In this document: positions 42,469 through 50,203 of the stretch, in pieces | Position numbering within the stretch: the first letter of the stretch is position 1 | How the letters are laid out: the number at the start of each line of letters is the position of its first letter | Notes under the pieces: generated by a model | Seen by the model: only the letters and a program-made list of their open reading frames with translations | Told to the model about the DNA's origin: nothing | The model's database searches: none | Source of the DNA: an uncultured Porphyromonadaceae bacterium | GTDB lineage: Bacteria; Bacteroidota; Bacteroidia; Bacteroidales; Muribaculaceae | Reading direction: 5' to 3' | NCBI GenBank assembly: GCA_947177635.1 | Contig: CAMWVQ010000010.1 | Span: 1 to 54,268, forward strand | Length of the DNA: 54,268 nucleotides | Program-made: the position numbers and the translations under genes

Positions 42469-42562
42469 TTTGTTTGGCCATTGGTATTTTATAGCCTCAA
42501 ATAGCGTAGTTTGTTTGGCTAAAATCCGTATTTTTGGAGGAAATATTGAGTTTGTTTGGCTA
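42469..42562. repeat. Three direct repeats TTTGTTTGGCYA spaced exactly 41 bp
   Basis: Copies start at 42469, 42510 and 42551, each 41 bp apart (about four helical turns), so all face the same side of DNA. Copies 2 and 3 share a longer core (AGTTTGTTTGGCTAAAAT). They lie directly upstream of the integrase start. Candidate binding sites for integrase arms, excisionase or a repressor, or one end of the island. Confidence 0.85.
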
Positions 42563-42570
42563 AAATTCAT

Positions 42571-42578
42571 TACCTTTG
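42571..42578 (+). promoter_or_regulatory. -7 box of the integrase gene
   Basis: TACCTTTG, 60 nt upstream of the integrase ATG and next to the third direct repeat; a TTG at 42546-42548 gives 22-nt spacing. A repressor bound to the repeats would overlap this promoter. Confidence 0.5.
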
Positions 42579-42637
42579 CAGTGGTTTGTGAGTATTACAC
42601 AAACCTGCATTTTTAACTTCAAAAACATCTCTCCACT

Positions 42638-43996
42638 ATGGGAAGACCAAAACGACTATACCCTTTGGGAAAATACAGGCTCCGCATCCGTGGGGCCGTT
42701 GACAACAATAAGCCTTATCTTGTCGAACTGGAATATACTTGGAATAGGCAGATCGTAAGAAAGGGCATGAACATATTTGTCAAGGTTGGGGATTGGAACG
42801 AAAAGCTCAATAAGGGGCGTGGCGGTGTGAAATCATCTTACGGGCCAGAGGCTAACCGGATAAATGGTGTTCTACTTAACCGAGTTGATAGAATAGATGG
42901 TTTATTAGCGGAATATTCTCAGAAATTCCCTAATCAGATTACCGCTCAACTCATAAATGACTTTCTCGCTGATAAACCTGTTATCAGGGTAGACAAAGGT
43001 AAGGATTTTGTTGAGTTTGCTATTGAACGACTAGACTCAGACTATTCTCGTAACAGAATCGGTCGAAGCCGCTATATGAATGGAAAGAGCGGAATGAATA
43101 TGTTTCAGGAATTTTTACGCTCAACTAAACGAGGCACCTACAAAAACGACAGTATTTATGTAGGAGAAATATCCGTCGAACTCGTAGATGAGTATATCAC
43201 TTGGCGCAGAGAGGTCAAACAAAACAGTGATGCAACTATCAATCATTCACTTACCCCTATTCTAAAAGCCTGTGCTTATGCTACGGAACTAAGAATGATT
43301 GATGTGGCTATCAATGCCCGAATACAGGATATGAGAATTGCCCCTAAAGTATCCTTATCTATTGATGAAAAGGAATTTGACGGTAAGAGCCTAAGTCAAG
43401 AAGAATTCTTAAAACTACTGGAGTTTTATAAAAACGATACAGAACCGCGCCGCAAAGAGTTTATAGAAATGTTCTTATTCGCTTTTCATGCCTGCGGGCT
43501 GCGTGTTGTCGATGTGATGACTCTTCAATGGGGTCACTTGGACTTTGACAAGAAGGAATTGCGCAAGGTCATGGTAAAAACAAATAAACGCCATGTAATA
43601 CCTCTGTCTGAATCCGCCATAGAAATACTGAGGAAATGGAAGAAAAAACGCCCGGACACCAAATATGTTTTTGATTTAGTCAAGGAGAACCTGGATATTG
43701 ATAATGAGGAAGAACTGTATCGCGCCAGAAACAGTGCGACAAAGTGCATTAACCAGTCGCTTAATGTTGTTGGAGAGAAACTTGAACTCAACTTTAGCCT
43801 GACGATGCACGTTGCACGCCATACATTTGCAGTTCTTGCACTCAATAAAGGATTGTCTATGACTGTTGTCAGCCGCCTACTTGGTCATGCAAGCACAGAT
43901 GTTACGGAGAAAGTGTATGCTAAATTCCTCCCGGAAACACTTTCTGCTGAAATGGGGCGACTAAGTCCTGATTTGATAATATTCAAGATGCCATAA
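42638..43996 (+). CDS. Tyrosine recombinase (integrase) of the island
   Basis: A 452-aa phage/ICE-type integrase. An N-terminal arm-binding domain (about 1-90) and a core-binding domain (about 100-215) are followed by the catalytic domain, in which R289 (CGLRVVD), a Lys in KTNKRHVIPL, H391-x-x-R394 (HVARH), H417 (LLGHAS) and Y427 (VYAKF) supply the catalytic set. All residues are present, so the enzyme may be active. Its composition is clearly more AT-rich than the upstream chromosome. No excisionase is identified. A terminator hairpin follows at 44032-44069. Confidence 0.95.
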   Translation: MGRPKRLYPLGKYRLRIRGAVDNNKPYLVELEYTWNRQIVRKGMNIFVKVGDWNEKLNKGRGGVKSSYGPEANRINGVLLNRVDRIDGLLAEYSQKFPNQITAQLINDFLADKPVIRVDKGKDFVEFAIERLDSDYSRNRIGRSRYMNGKSGMNMFQEFLRSTKRGTYKNDSIYVGEISVELVDEYITWRREVKQNSDATINHSLTPILKACAYATELRMIDVAINARIQDMRIAPKVSLSIDEKEFDGKSLSQEEFLKLLEFYKNDTEPRRKEFIEMFLFAFHACGLRVVDVMTLQWGHLDFDKKELRKVMVKTNKRHVIPLSESAIEILRKWKKKRPDTKYVFDLVKENLDIDNEEELYRARNSATKCINQSLNVVGEKLELNFSLTMHVARHTFAVLALNKGLSMTVVSRLLGHASTDVTEKVYAKFLPETLSAEMGRLSPDLIIFKMP

Positions 43997-44031
43997 GTAT
44001 AACACAATCATAACCTACCTAAACAAGAATG

Positions 44032-44069
44032 GCGGAGAATAACCCAGTGTTAAAGAGTTTATTCTCCGC
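44032..44069 (+). terminator. Terminator of the integrase gene
   Basis: Arms GCGGAGAATA / TATTCTCCGC (perfect, 18-nt loop) followed by ATTTATTTTAT; starts 36 nt after the stop. Confidence 0.8.
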
Positions 44070-44083
44070 ATTTATTTTATGCC

Positions 44084-44712
44084 AAAGCGGTGAGAGGCGG
44101 AGCGGTCTTCCGTGTCTGCGGCGATATGCCGTCAACAAGTGACGGTGGACAAGTCCACTGACACCAGTTGACCGCACTTCGCCTATGGGCAATGCCGAAC
44201 ACCGACAACGGCCATCGCCTTATGGAATGGCATCGGGGACGCTGCCGTCACCATAAGACTGAATGGCTGTCGTCCGTGTTCCGGGACGCATTGCCGGACA
44301 AGGACTTTTACGACCGCTCCGCCACTCACCGCTTATCAGCATCCACCGAAGAGAACAGTGTCGCAATGACTGGCCTTTCAGATCCTCGTCATTGCGGCAC
44401 ACTTCTTTTTTATCGGGGCTGCACAGATTTCTATTTTTTCAGTGTTACAATCTATCGCCGCCACCGTAGGGCCGGCGACGATTTATGTTTTCACGGGCTT
44501 TCATCCGGGGGAGCCTTTTCAACACTGCGTACCATCAACAAGTGGGTCAGTACGAGTTGCTTGCCATAACCTAACGTGTGGCGAAGGGATATTCTTTTGG
44601 CCTTGGCATAAAAAATCTCCAGACCTCCTGCGTCGGCTCGTATTTTTTATGTCAAGGCCCGAACATCCCTCTTTTGCCGCCACACGTCTTTCAGGTGTCA
44701 AGCAACTCATAC
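44084..44712. repeat. Structured non-coding block of nested inverted repeats
   Basis: No convincing gene in 43997-44759. Inverted repeats fill the region: outer arms 44085-44107 and 44312-44334 (23 nt, one mismatch); within these, imperfect arms around 44193-44224 and 44249-44294; a hairpin about 44363-44404 (AGTGTCGCAATGA / TCATTGCGGCACACT); a smaller one near 44450-44485; and a third large imperfect palindrome 44551-44712 with arms 44575-44615 and 44642-44687. It could be a structured RNA, a transfer origin or a recombination site. Confidence 0.75.
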
Positions 44713-44759
44713 AACCACACTGTCTTTGGACGCATGGTTAAAAAAAAGCTCCCACCGAT

Positions 44760-44984
44760 ATGAAAGCCACAGGAAAACATAAAGATATTAGGTCAAGGCA
44801 AACTCTCCAATCCTCCTATCATTACCGCATAATCACAAGGGCGGTCAAGGCGGTGACAATCATCATCGGAGCGGTTATCGGGATAGCGTTGTGGGCGATA
44901 GCAAAACCCATATTGAGGGGAATAGGCTGGCTCATTTCAATCCTTACCGCAATCGGAGTAATCTATTGGATTTTAAAACTCTAA
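44760..44984 (+). CDS. Small membrane protein of the conjugative-element type
   Basis: A 74-aa protein: a basic N-terminus (~30 residues, KATGKHKDIRSRQTLQSSYH) then about 40 residues of hydrophobic sequence forming one or two transmembrane helices (AVTIIIGAVIGIALWAIA, WLISILTAIGVIYWIL). Starts immediately after the non-coding block and 15 nt before the PcfK-like gene. Function unknown; it could be spurious, but its position in a gene run and coherent hydrophobicity argue for a real gene. Confidence 0.55.
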   Translation: MKATGKHKDIRSRQTLQSSYHYRIITRAVKAVTIIIGAVIGIALWAIAKPILRGIGWLISILTAIGVIYWILKL

Positions 44985-44998
44985 AAATATTTACGACT

Positions 44999-45439
44999 AT
45001 GGCAACCACAAGAGAAAACCGAGGCACACGAGCCTTCAACGACACAATCAAGGCTTATCTTGAAAAGAGAGCCGACAATGACGCTCTGTTCGCTATCCGC
45101 TTTGCGAACCCCTCTAAATCGGTAGAGGACTGCGTTGCATACATCATCAATCAAGTGCAGAAAAGCGGTTGCAACGGCTTTGCCGATGATGAAATCTTCG
45201 GAATGGCAGTACACTATTGGGAGGAAAACGAGATTGAGGTCGGCAAACTTGTCAACTGTCAGGTGGTGGTCAACCATACGGTGGAACTTACCGATGAGGA
45301 AAAGGAACAGGCACGGCAGGACGCCATCAACAAACTCCGTGACGAGGAAATGGCTAAAATGCGCAGACCAAAGACCACTGAGAAGAAAACCACCGAGAAC
45401 AATCCCCAAATCGCACAACCCAGTCTTTTTGACCTCTAA
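44999..45439 (+). CDS. PcfK-like protein
   Basis: A 146-aa cytoplasmic protein of the PcfK-like family found on Bacteroidales conjugative elements and named after a plasmid gene of enterococci. The sequence TRAFNDTIKAYLEKRADNDALFAIRFANPSKSVEDCVAYIINQVQ is the recognisable core; the C-terminal 40 residues are low complexity and end in QPSLFDL. The start at 44999 is chosen because longer starts overlap the small membrane gene. Role unknown. Followed by the PcfJ-like gene 12 nt later. Confidence 0.83.
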   Translation: MATTRENRGTRAFNDTIKAYLEKRADNDALFAIRFANPSKSVEDCVAYIINQVQKSGCNGFADDEIFGMAVHYWEENEIEVGKLVNCQVVVNHTVELTDEEKEQARQDAINKLRDEEMAKMRRPKTTEKKTTENNPQIAQPSLFDL

Positions 45440-45451
45440 AACATTACGGCT

Positions 45452-46762
45452 ATGAAACCCAAGACGATATTACAGAAGCAAGTGGTGAAACTATCCGCCA
45501 CGCTGAGACCCATAACCGCGATACAAGAAGAATGGGCATACCGCCACTGCTTTGAGCATTTCGTCTATCGCACCAATAGCGGGACAATGACATGCTCTGA
45601 CTGCGGACACATTTGGAAGGGAGAGAAAGGCAATCTTTGCGACACTCTCGCAGGTTGCAAATGCCCTCACTGCGGCACTGAACTGAAAGTGAAGGACACC
45701 CGCAAACGCACCCATAAGGAAACCGCATATTTCAGTGTCATAACATCATACAAGGGTTTTCAAGTAATCCGTGTGTCGCAGATAACGAGCGAAAGCCGTA
45801 AGGGAGAGGTCCGACAACTCTGTTGTCGGGAGGTCGTGCAAAGGTGGATTTCTCCCGACGGCAAAGTTACCGACATGGCTCTGCTCCGTGGATTTACCTT
45901 CCATTACTGCGACTGCTGGTCGTATTGGAGCGACATGGAGGTACGCCCGCACAACTCACTGTATGATGATGTTGTCGCATGGAGCGATGTCTATCCGAGA
46001 ATGTCGGTCATTCCCCAACTTAAACGCAACGGCTTCAAGGGCGATTTCTACGGAATATCCCCCGTCAGACTTTTCAAGGCTCTGCTTTCCGACCCAAGAA
46101 TGGAGACACTGATGAAAGCCGGAGAAATTGAGGAAATGAAATACTTCCTCTCCAATCCCTGCAATGCGGATGAATTTTGGATATCGTACCTTATCGCAAA
46201 ACGCCACCGCTATCATATCAGCAACATCGGAATGTGGTGCGACTATCTGCGGATGTTGAAAAACCTTGGAAATGACCTCCGCAATCCCAAGAACATCTGT
46301 CCCGAAGATTTCATAGAGGCGCACGACAGATTGAGCCGGAAGATAGAGGACAGACGCAGAAAGGAGCGTGAGGAAACTGAGCGAAGGAGAGCCGAGGAAA
46401 GACTGCTCCGAGAGAAAGAGAAAGAGGAACAGTTCAAGGCTCTCAAATCCAAATTCTTCGGTCTGGTCATTTCCGACAATGAAATATCGGTTAAGGTGCT
46501 TGAGAGCATAGAGGAATATTGCCAAGAGGGTAACACCCAACACATCTGCGTATTCTCATCTTCCTACTACCTTAAAAAGAACACGCTGGTATTATCAGCA
46601 AGGATTGGCGATACCATAATAGAGACGGTAGAGGTTGACTTGCAGACCCTCAAAGTGGTGCAGTGCCACGGCAAATATAACAAGGACACCGAATACCACG
46701 ACCGCATCATCGACCTTGTGAACTCAAATGCCCGACTTATAAAGGAGAGAATGACCGCCTGA
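45452..46762 (+). CDS. PcfJ-like protein
   Basis: A 436-aa protein. A zinc-ribbon-like set (CSDCGHIW ... CKCPHCG, about 49-75) is followed by a domain with the PcfJ look (about 80-290; SYWSDMEVRPHNSLYDDVVAW, WISYLIAKRHRYHISNIGMWCDYLRML), a charged coiled coil (about 300-335, REREETERRRAEERLLREKEKEE), and a C-terminal domain. PcfJ is an accessory protein of conjugative plasmid regions; biochemistry unknown. Overlaps nothing; the next gene begins directly after its TGA. Confidence 0.85.
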   Translation: MKPKTILQKQVVKLSATLRPITAIQEEWAYRHCFEHFVYRTNSGTMTCSDCGHIWKGEKGNLCDTLAGCKCPHCGTELKVKDTRKRTHKETAYFSVITSYKGFQVIRVSQITSESRKGEVRQLCCREVVQRWISPDGKVTDMALLRGFTFHYCDCWSYWSDMEVRPHNSLYDDVVAWSDVYPRMSVIPQLKRNGFKGDFYGISPVRLFKALLSDPRMETLMKAGEIEEMKYFLSNPCNADEFWISYLIAKRHRYHISNIGMWCDYLRMLKNLGNDLRNPKNICPEDFIEAHDRLSRKIEDRRRKEREETERRRAEERLLREKEKEEQFKALKSKFFGLVISDNEISVKVLESIEEYCQEGNTQHICVFSSSYYLKKNTLVLSARIGDTIIETVEVDLQTLKVVQCHGKYNKDTEYHDRIIDLVNSNARLIKERMTA

Positions 46763-47074
46763 ATGTTTAATCCGCCCACCGCCCGAAATATGGCGATGGT
46801 CACAATCCTACAGATTATGAATGTAATAATTGAAAGTCTGATATTCGATTTTGACAACAAGGTGCGTGAAACTGTCATTGAACTGACAAACCGCATACTG
46901 CTTGCAAAAGATGAAAAGGAATTACGGGAAACAATCTCGGCATTTGCCCTTCGTAGTGAACTTGACAGATACTTCGTCTATGGCTTCGGCAAGCACCACT
47001 TCTGGGCAAAACAACGCAAGGTCAGCGACCCCAAACAGACTTTTGAACAACGTATGATATTTGTAAAATTCTAA
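46763..47074 (+). CDS. Small protein of the mobile-element block, unknown
   Basis: A 103-aa protein starting right at the TGA/ATG junction with the PcfJ-like gene (translational coupling likely). The C-terminal 70 residues are helical and charged (RETVIELTNRILLAKDEKELRETISAFALRSELDRYFVYGFG). An internal start at MVTILQ is possible. No known domain recognised. Confidence 0.65.
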   Translation: MFNPPTARNMAMVTILQIMNVIIESLIFDFDNKVRETVIELTNRILLAKDEKELRETISAFALRSELDRYFVYGFGKHHFWAKQRKVSDPKQTFEQRMIFVKF

Positions 47075-47086
47075 AAAAACAATGCT

Positions 47087-47311
47087 ATGGCAACCAAAAT
47101 GACAGCCAACGGAGTAAGCACAACCGCCACTCCCGGCACTGAACAATACGAGGTGTTTTACACCGGCTACCGCACTCGGCGCAAGAAACACTACCAATAC
47201 GATTACCGCCACACTGATGGAGAATTGTTCTCCTGCGTGGCTGGAACACTTAAAGAGTGCAAACAACGCCGTGATGAGTGGCTAAACAAGAAAATAAACA
47301 ACTCAAAATGA
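47087..47311 (+). CDS. DUF3873-type protein
   Basis: A 74-aa protein; the part EQYEVFYTGYRTRRKKHYQYDYRHTDGELFSCVAGTLKECKQRRDEW matches the DUF3873 family carried on Bacteroidales conjugative transposons. Function unknown. In the plus-strand run of mobile-element genes, 12 nt after the previous gene. Confidence 0.78.
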   Translation: MATKMTANGVSTTATPGTEQYEVFYTGYRTRRKKHYQYDYRHTDGELFSCVAGTLKECKQRRDEWLNKKINNSK

Positions 47312-47318
47312 CATAACT

Positions 47319-47636
47319 ATGGACAATCTGATTGCAAAAACGATACTCCAGCAAATCGGAGGACACCGCTTCGCTGCGATGACGGGAAGCCACGACTTCA
47401 TCAACCTCGGCAACGGATTGAGAATGAGCCTCAGCCGTAACAAGACATCGGCTAACCGCCTTGAAATCATCTATGACGAGGGCGCAGACCTCTACAATGT
47501 GCGGTTTTACCGCCAGTCTATGAACCACAAGACCTTTGAGGTGACGACAAAGGACATCGAGAAGATTGAAGATGTCTATTGCGATATGCTGGAGGACATC
47601 TTCACCGATGTGACGGGTCTGTACACCCACTTCTGA
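47319..47636 (+). CDS. Conserved mobile-element protein, unknown
   Basis: A 105-aa protein, 7 nt after the DUF3873 gene. The IGGHRFAAMTGSHDFINLGNGLRMSLSRN segment and the final DMLEDIFTDVTGLYTHF are the pattern of a small protein repeatedly found in Bacteroidales phages and conjugative elements (from memory). No catalytic motif is seen. Last gene of the plus-strand block; a terminator follows at 47668-47704. Confidence 0.75.
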   Translation: MDNLIAKTILQQIGGHRFAAMTGSHDFINLGNGLRMSLSRNKTSANRLEIIYDEGADLYNVRFYRQSMNHKTFEVTTKDIEKIEDVYCDMLEDIFTDVTGLYTHF

Positions 47637-47667
47637 AAATACATTTGCCAAGTCGGATATATAGCGG

Positions 47668-47704
47668 ACGGAGCGACCTCGTGATGAAGTCGTTCCGTTT
47701 TTTT
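47668..47704 (+). terminator. Terminator of the mobile-element gene block
   Basis: Perfect 10-nt arms ACGGAGCGAC / GTCGTTCCGT with an 11-nt loop followed by a T-run; about 30 nt after the last plus-strand stop. A further small hairpin (GCCGCC/GGCGGC) lies at about 47725-47741. No gene is seen in 47637-47901. Confidence 0.85.
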
Positions 47705-47901
47705 GCTAAAAATTTCGGCCGCCAAAGGCGGCGTTGACGTATTTGATATATCTTTTCAGGACTATCTGAGATATTATTCTGCGATATTAACAAATTATGT
47801 TTTAATATTTTAACAGATTGCTTTCTCTTTTTGTTCATTGTTTATTCTATGGCGGATATATCCCCTGACATTTCATATCCGTGTCATCCGGCCTGAATAA
47901 C

Positions 47902-48291
47902 TTACCACCTATTATTTAACAATGCGTCCCCGATTATAATTACATCAGATGAAAAAGTAATAGAAATGAGGAAGGGCCTTTTCCTATCGACATTAAATGT
48001 TTCTTTGTAATGGACAAGATAAGCACACTTGAATTCTATGATTCTTAATACATCACCAACCTCCGAATTTAGAAATTTCAATCTCCCGCTCAACGGTTTG
48101 CAAAAGCCGTTCAACATCGCTTCTACGATACTGGTATCCTTATAAACTTCTATGGAAATTGTCAATCTGCCTCCAATCACATCAGTCACTGGTCTGCCTT
48201 TTGTATCAGTTTTGCGAGAGAATTCAATCTGGTAAGAAATCACATCGAACTCTTTGCCGCCCAGTTGCACAATAGCCTTTAATTTGGCCAT
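47902..48291 (-). CDS. Orphan type VI secretion tube protein TssD (Hcp)
   Basis: A 129-aa protein matching the Bacteroidetes TssD (Hcp) tube-protein family. Telltale segments are AIVQLGGKEFDVISYQIEFSRKTDTKGRPVTDVIGGRLTISIEVYKDTSIVEAML and FCKPLSGRLKFLN, with a C-terminal IGDALLN. Hcp forms hexameric rings that stack into the T6SS tube and carry effectors. No other T6SS structural gene is in the window, so this is an orphan copy, probably serving an RHS or similar effector. Good promoter at 48380-48411. Confidence 0.85.
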   Translation of the reverse strand: MAKLKAIVQLGGKEFDVISYQIEFSRKTDTKGRPVTDVIGGRLTISIEVYKDTSIVEAMLNGFCKPLSGRLKFLNSEVGDVLRIIEFKCAYLVHYKETFNVDRKRPFLISITFSSDVIIIGDALLNNRW

Positions 48292-48379
48292 ATCAATAAG
48301 GGTTGTAACAAGATTAAAATCAAGGTAAACTTGATTTAGGCCACCTTAGCAACCTCCGGAGAAGAAAAAGAAATTTTTG

Positions 48380-48411
48380 CAAAGATACTACTTTTTCATC
48401 ATAAATGCAAA
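48380..48411 (-). promoter_or_regulatory. Promoter of the orphan tssD (TTTG-N20-TATCTTTG)
   Basis: Minus-strand TTTG (plus 48408-48411) and TATCTTTG (plus 48380-48387), 20-nt spacing. The leader of about 80 nt contains a hairpin at 48317-48337 (AAATCAA / TTGATTT) enclosed by GGTTG/CAACC. No other gene is seen in 48292-48542. Confidence 0.6.
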
Positions 48412-48542
48412 TCTAATACAATTAAGTTGATAGGTTTCGGGAGCGATTGTGCAAGAAAACTAATGTGAAAGAGGATGTAATAATCCCCACTTAAAGTTTT
48501 CGTTTACGCGAATCAATATGCTTTTCCTATCTGCAAATCAAT

Positions 48543-50072
48543 CTATGCTTTATATTTGTCTTTAATATGCTCGGCAATATGTTCCACTTCAGGGAATAAC
48601 GTCGATTTGTCTATTCCAAGGGCTTCAAGTTGCTTTCGAATCTTCTGCTTATGAGCCTTATTGATGATATATACTTTATAACCAAAAGCCAGTTTCGCCG
48701 GCATTCTTTTTTCTCCGTTAATTCCATATAGGAAGAATGCACCCGACTGTCGGATGATACGGGGATTGTCAAACATCGGCTTCACACAAAAGACCTTTTC
48801 AATATCTTTCGAGTCTATCACATTTTGGAAATGCGGTTTTTCGGCTTTAATCTCGTGCAGAAGATATTGTATTTCATCCTCGTTGTTAAAATCTACCCTA
48901 TCCAGTTCCCTCAGGTCTTCGATGCTGAAATCCACCGGTCTTTTGGCTATATTTGAAACCACGCTGACAGCATCGCTGTCAAAATATTTTATATCAGATG
49001 CAGACACTTCAAAACGGAATAGTTTCCCATCAACTTCCTCGTCTTCGGTCTTTCCGTTGGGTTCACAAGCAAAATATAACGCAACCAATGGATTAGTGGT
49101 GATGTCAAGTAATCGTGTAGGAACCGAATAATGTTGCATTTTTACCAGCTTTTCAAAGGTTGTGGCACAACCCTTGAAATCAGACGGACTTTGCGCAATG
49201 ATGTCTCTGAATATCCTATTCTCGTTTTCAATCAAAAAATCCTCACGATAAATAGATGGCACCAAATCATATTTCTTGTTGCTCTGTCCCCGATAAAATA
49301 TATGGACATTAGCAGTATCCTCCAATTCGTTTTCAAGTCTCTCGAAAAGAGTTCTGATACTGCTTATGCTTGATGATTCATTTTCTGGAGACCTATTATA
49401 AGCCTCGTATGAGACTTCCCATGGATGTTTGTCAAGGCGATTTATGATTTCTTCTGACAGAGCCACATAGGTTGCGTAACTGTCATAGGTATAATTCAGC
49501 TTGTTATCTCGAAGATAGGACGTGGTATGTGAGTCCAAAGGGACATATTGTTCAGGGTTCGCATAGAATAGCACTATGCTGAGTTTCCCTTTCCCGACAC
49601 TCTTTATTTCCAAGGCTTTCTGAAAGAGAGATTCATCAACATTCCCTTCCTTGAGCTGTTCGAACAAATCCCACAACACATCAATGTCTTCTATATTCCG
49701 TCTTATTTTATGGGGGAACAGATGTACTTTCATTGGATGTATTGTGGGTAGGCCGGACACATCCTCAGGTTCAGGACATCTCAGATTTAAAATCCTCCGT
49801 AATTCTTTTAAGACCTCAAGCCTACGGTGGTCCGAATGAAACTTGTTGAGGTATGAAAAAAACGTGAATGGATCAATTTCTTCCAACGTTATTTCCTTGC
49901 CTCTTTCTAGCCCATCCCGAAATCCGGAAATGCCAACGTCCTTTAGTAAGTTAATGAGGTCAGCCTGACAGCCTCGCTGCTCTAGCAGCCAATCTGACAA
50001 TTTCTTATATAACGGTATCCATGTGAATTTTTTATCCATGATATAGAGCGGTTGATTTGAAATTATTCTCAT
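48543..50072 (-). CDS. FRG-domain protein with McrB-like N-terminal domain
   Basis: A 509-aa protein. The C-terminal half holds the FRG domain: FYRGQSNKKYDLVPSIYR (about 259-276) and MQHYSVPTRLLDITTNPLVALYFA (about 312-335). The N-terminal half (about 15-215; FTWIPLYKKL, EIDPFTFFSYLNKF, DIDVLWDLFEQLKEGN, FYANPEQYVPLDSHT) resembles the region before AAA domains in McrB-like restriction ATPases, yet here no AAA domain follows. FRG domains occur in toxins and defence proteins, some thought related to ADP-ribosyltransferases. ATG at 50072 is used; MDKKF at 50039 is equally plausible. Separate transcription is likely: a terminator lies between it and the upstream gene. Confidence 0.83.
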   Translation of the reverse strand: MRIISNQPLYIMDKKFTWIPLYKKLSDWLLEQRGCQADLINLLKDVGISGFRDGLERGKEITLEEIDPFTFFSYLNKFHSDHRRLEVLKELRRILNLRCPEPEDVSGLPTIHPMKVHLFPHKIRRNIEDIDVLWDLFEQLKEGNVDESLFQKALEIKSVGKGKLSIVLFYANPEQYVPLDSHTTSYLRDNKLNYTYDSYATYVALSEEIINRLDKHPWEVSYEAYNRSPENESSSISSIRTLFERLENELEDTANVHIFYRGQSNKKYDLVPSIYREDFLIENENRIFRDIIAQSPSDFKGCATTFEKLVKMQHYSVPTRLLDITTNPLVALYFACEPNGKTEDEEVDGKLFRFEVSASDIKYFDSDAVSVVSNIAKRPVDFSIEDLRELDRVDFNNEDEIQYLLHEIKAEKPHFQNVIDSKDIEKVFCVKPMFDNPRIIRQSGAFFLYGINGEKRMPAKLAFGYKVYIINKAHKQKIRKQLEALGIDKSTLFPEVEHIAEHIKDKYKA

Positions 50073-50156
50073 CTGGACAATTCAGAAGAATGTTATTGAT
50101 GTAGGAATTGGGATTCTCCTGAAGCTTAGGCAATCCCAGATCTACAGTCGTTTATT

Positions 50157-50200
50157 AAAACAGACACAGATATTAATGAATTTCTTTATCGGTCTGTTTT
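50157..50200 (-). terminator. Terminator of the NDT/SIR2-kinase unit
   Basis: Arms AAAACAGAC / GTCTGTTTT around a 26-nt loop, 4 nt after the SIR2-kinase stop in the minus direction, with T-rich sequence following. Confidence 0.6.
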
Positions 50201-50203
50201 GCA

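Noticed and set aside
44168-44569. 133-aa open frame in the inverted-repeat block
   Set aside because: It starts at TTG, has no recognisable features and lies across palindromic DNA whose pattern is better explained by structure than by coding.
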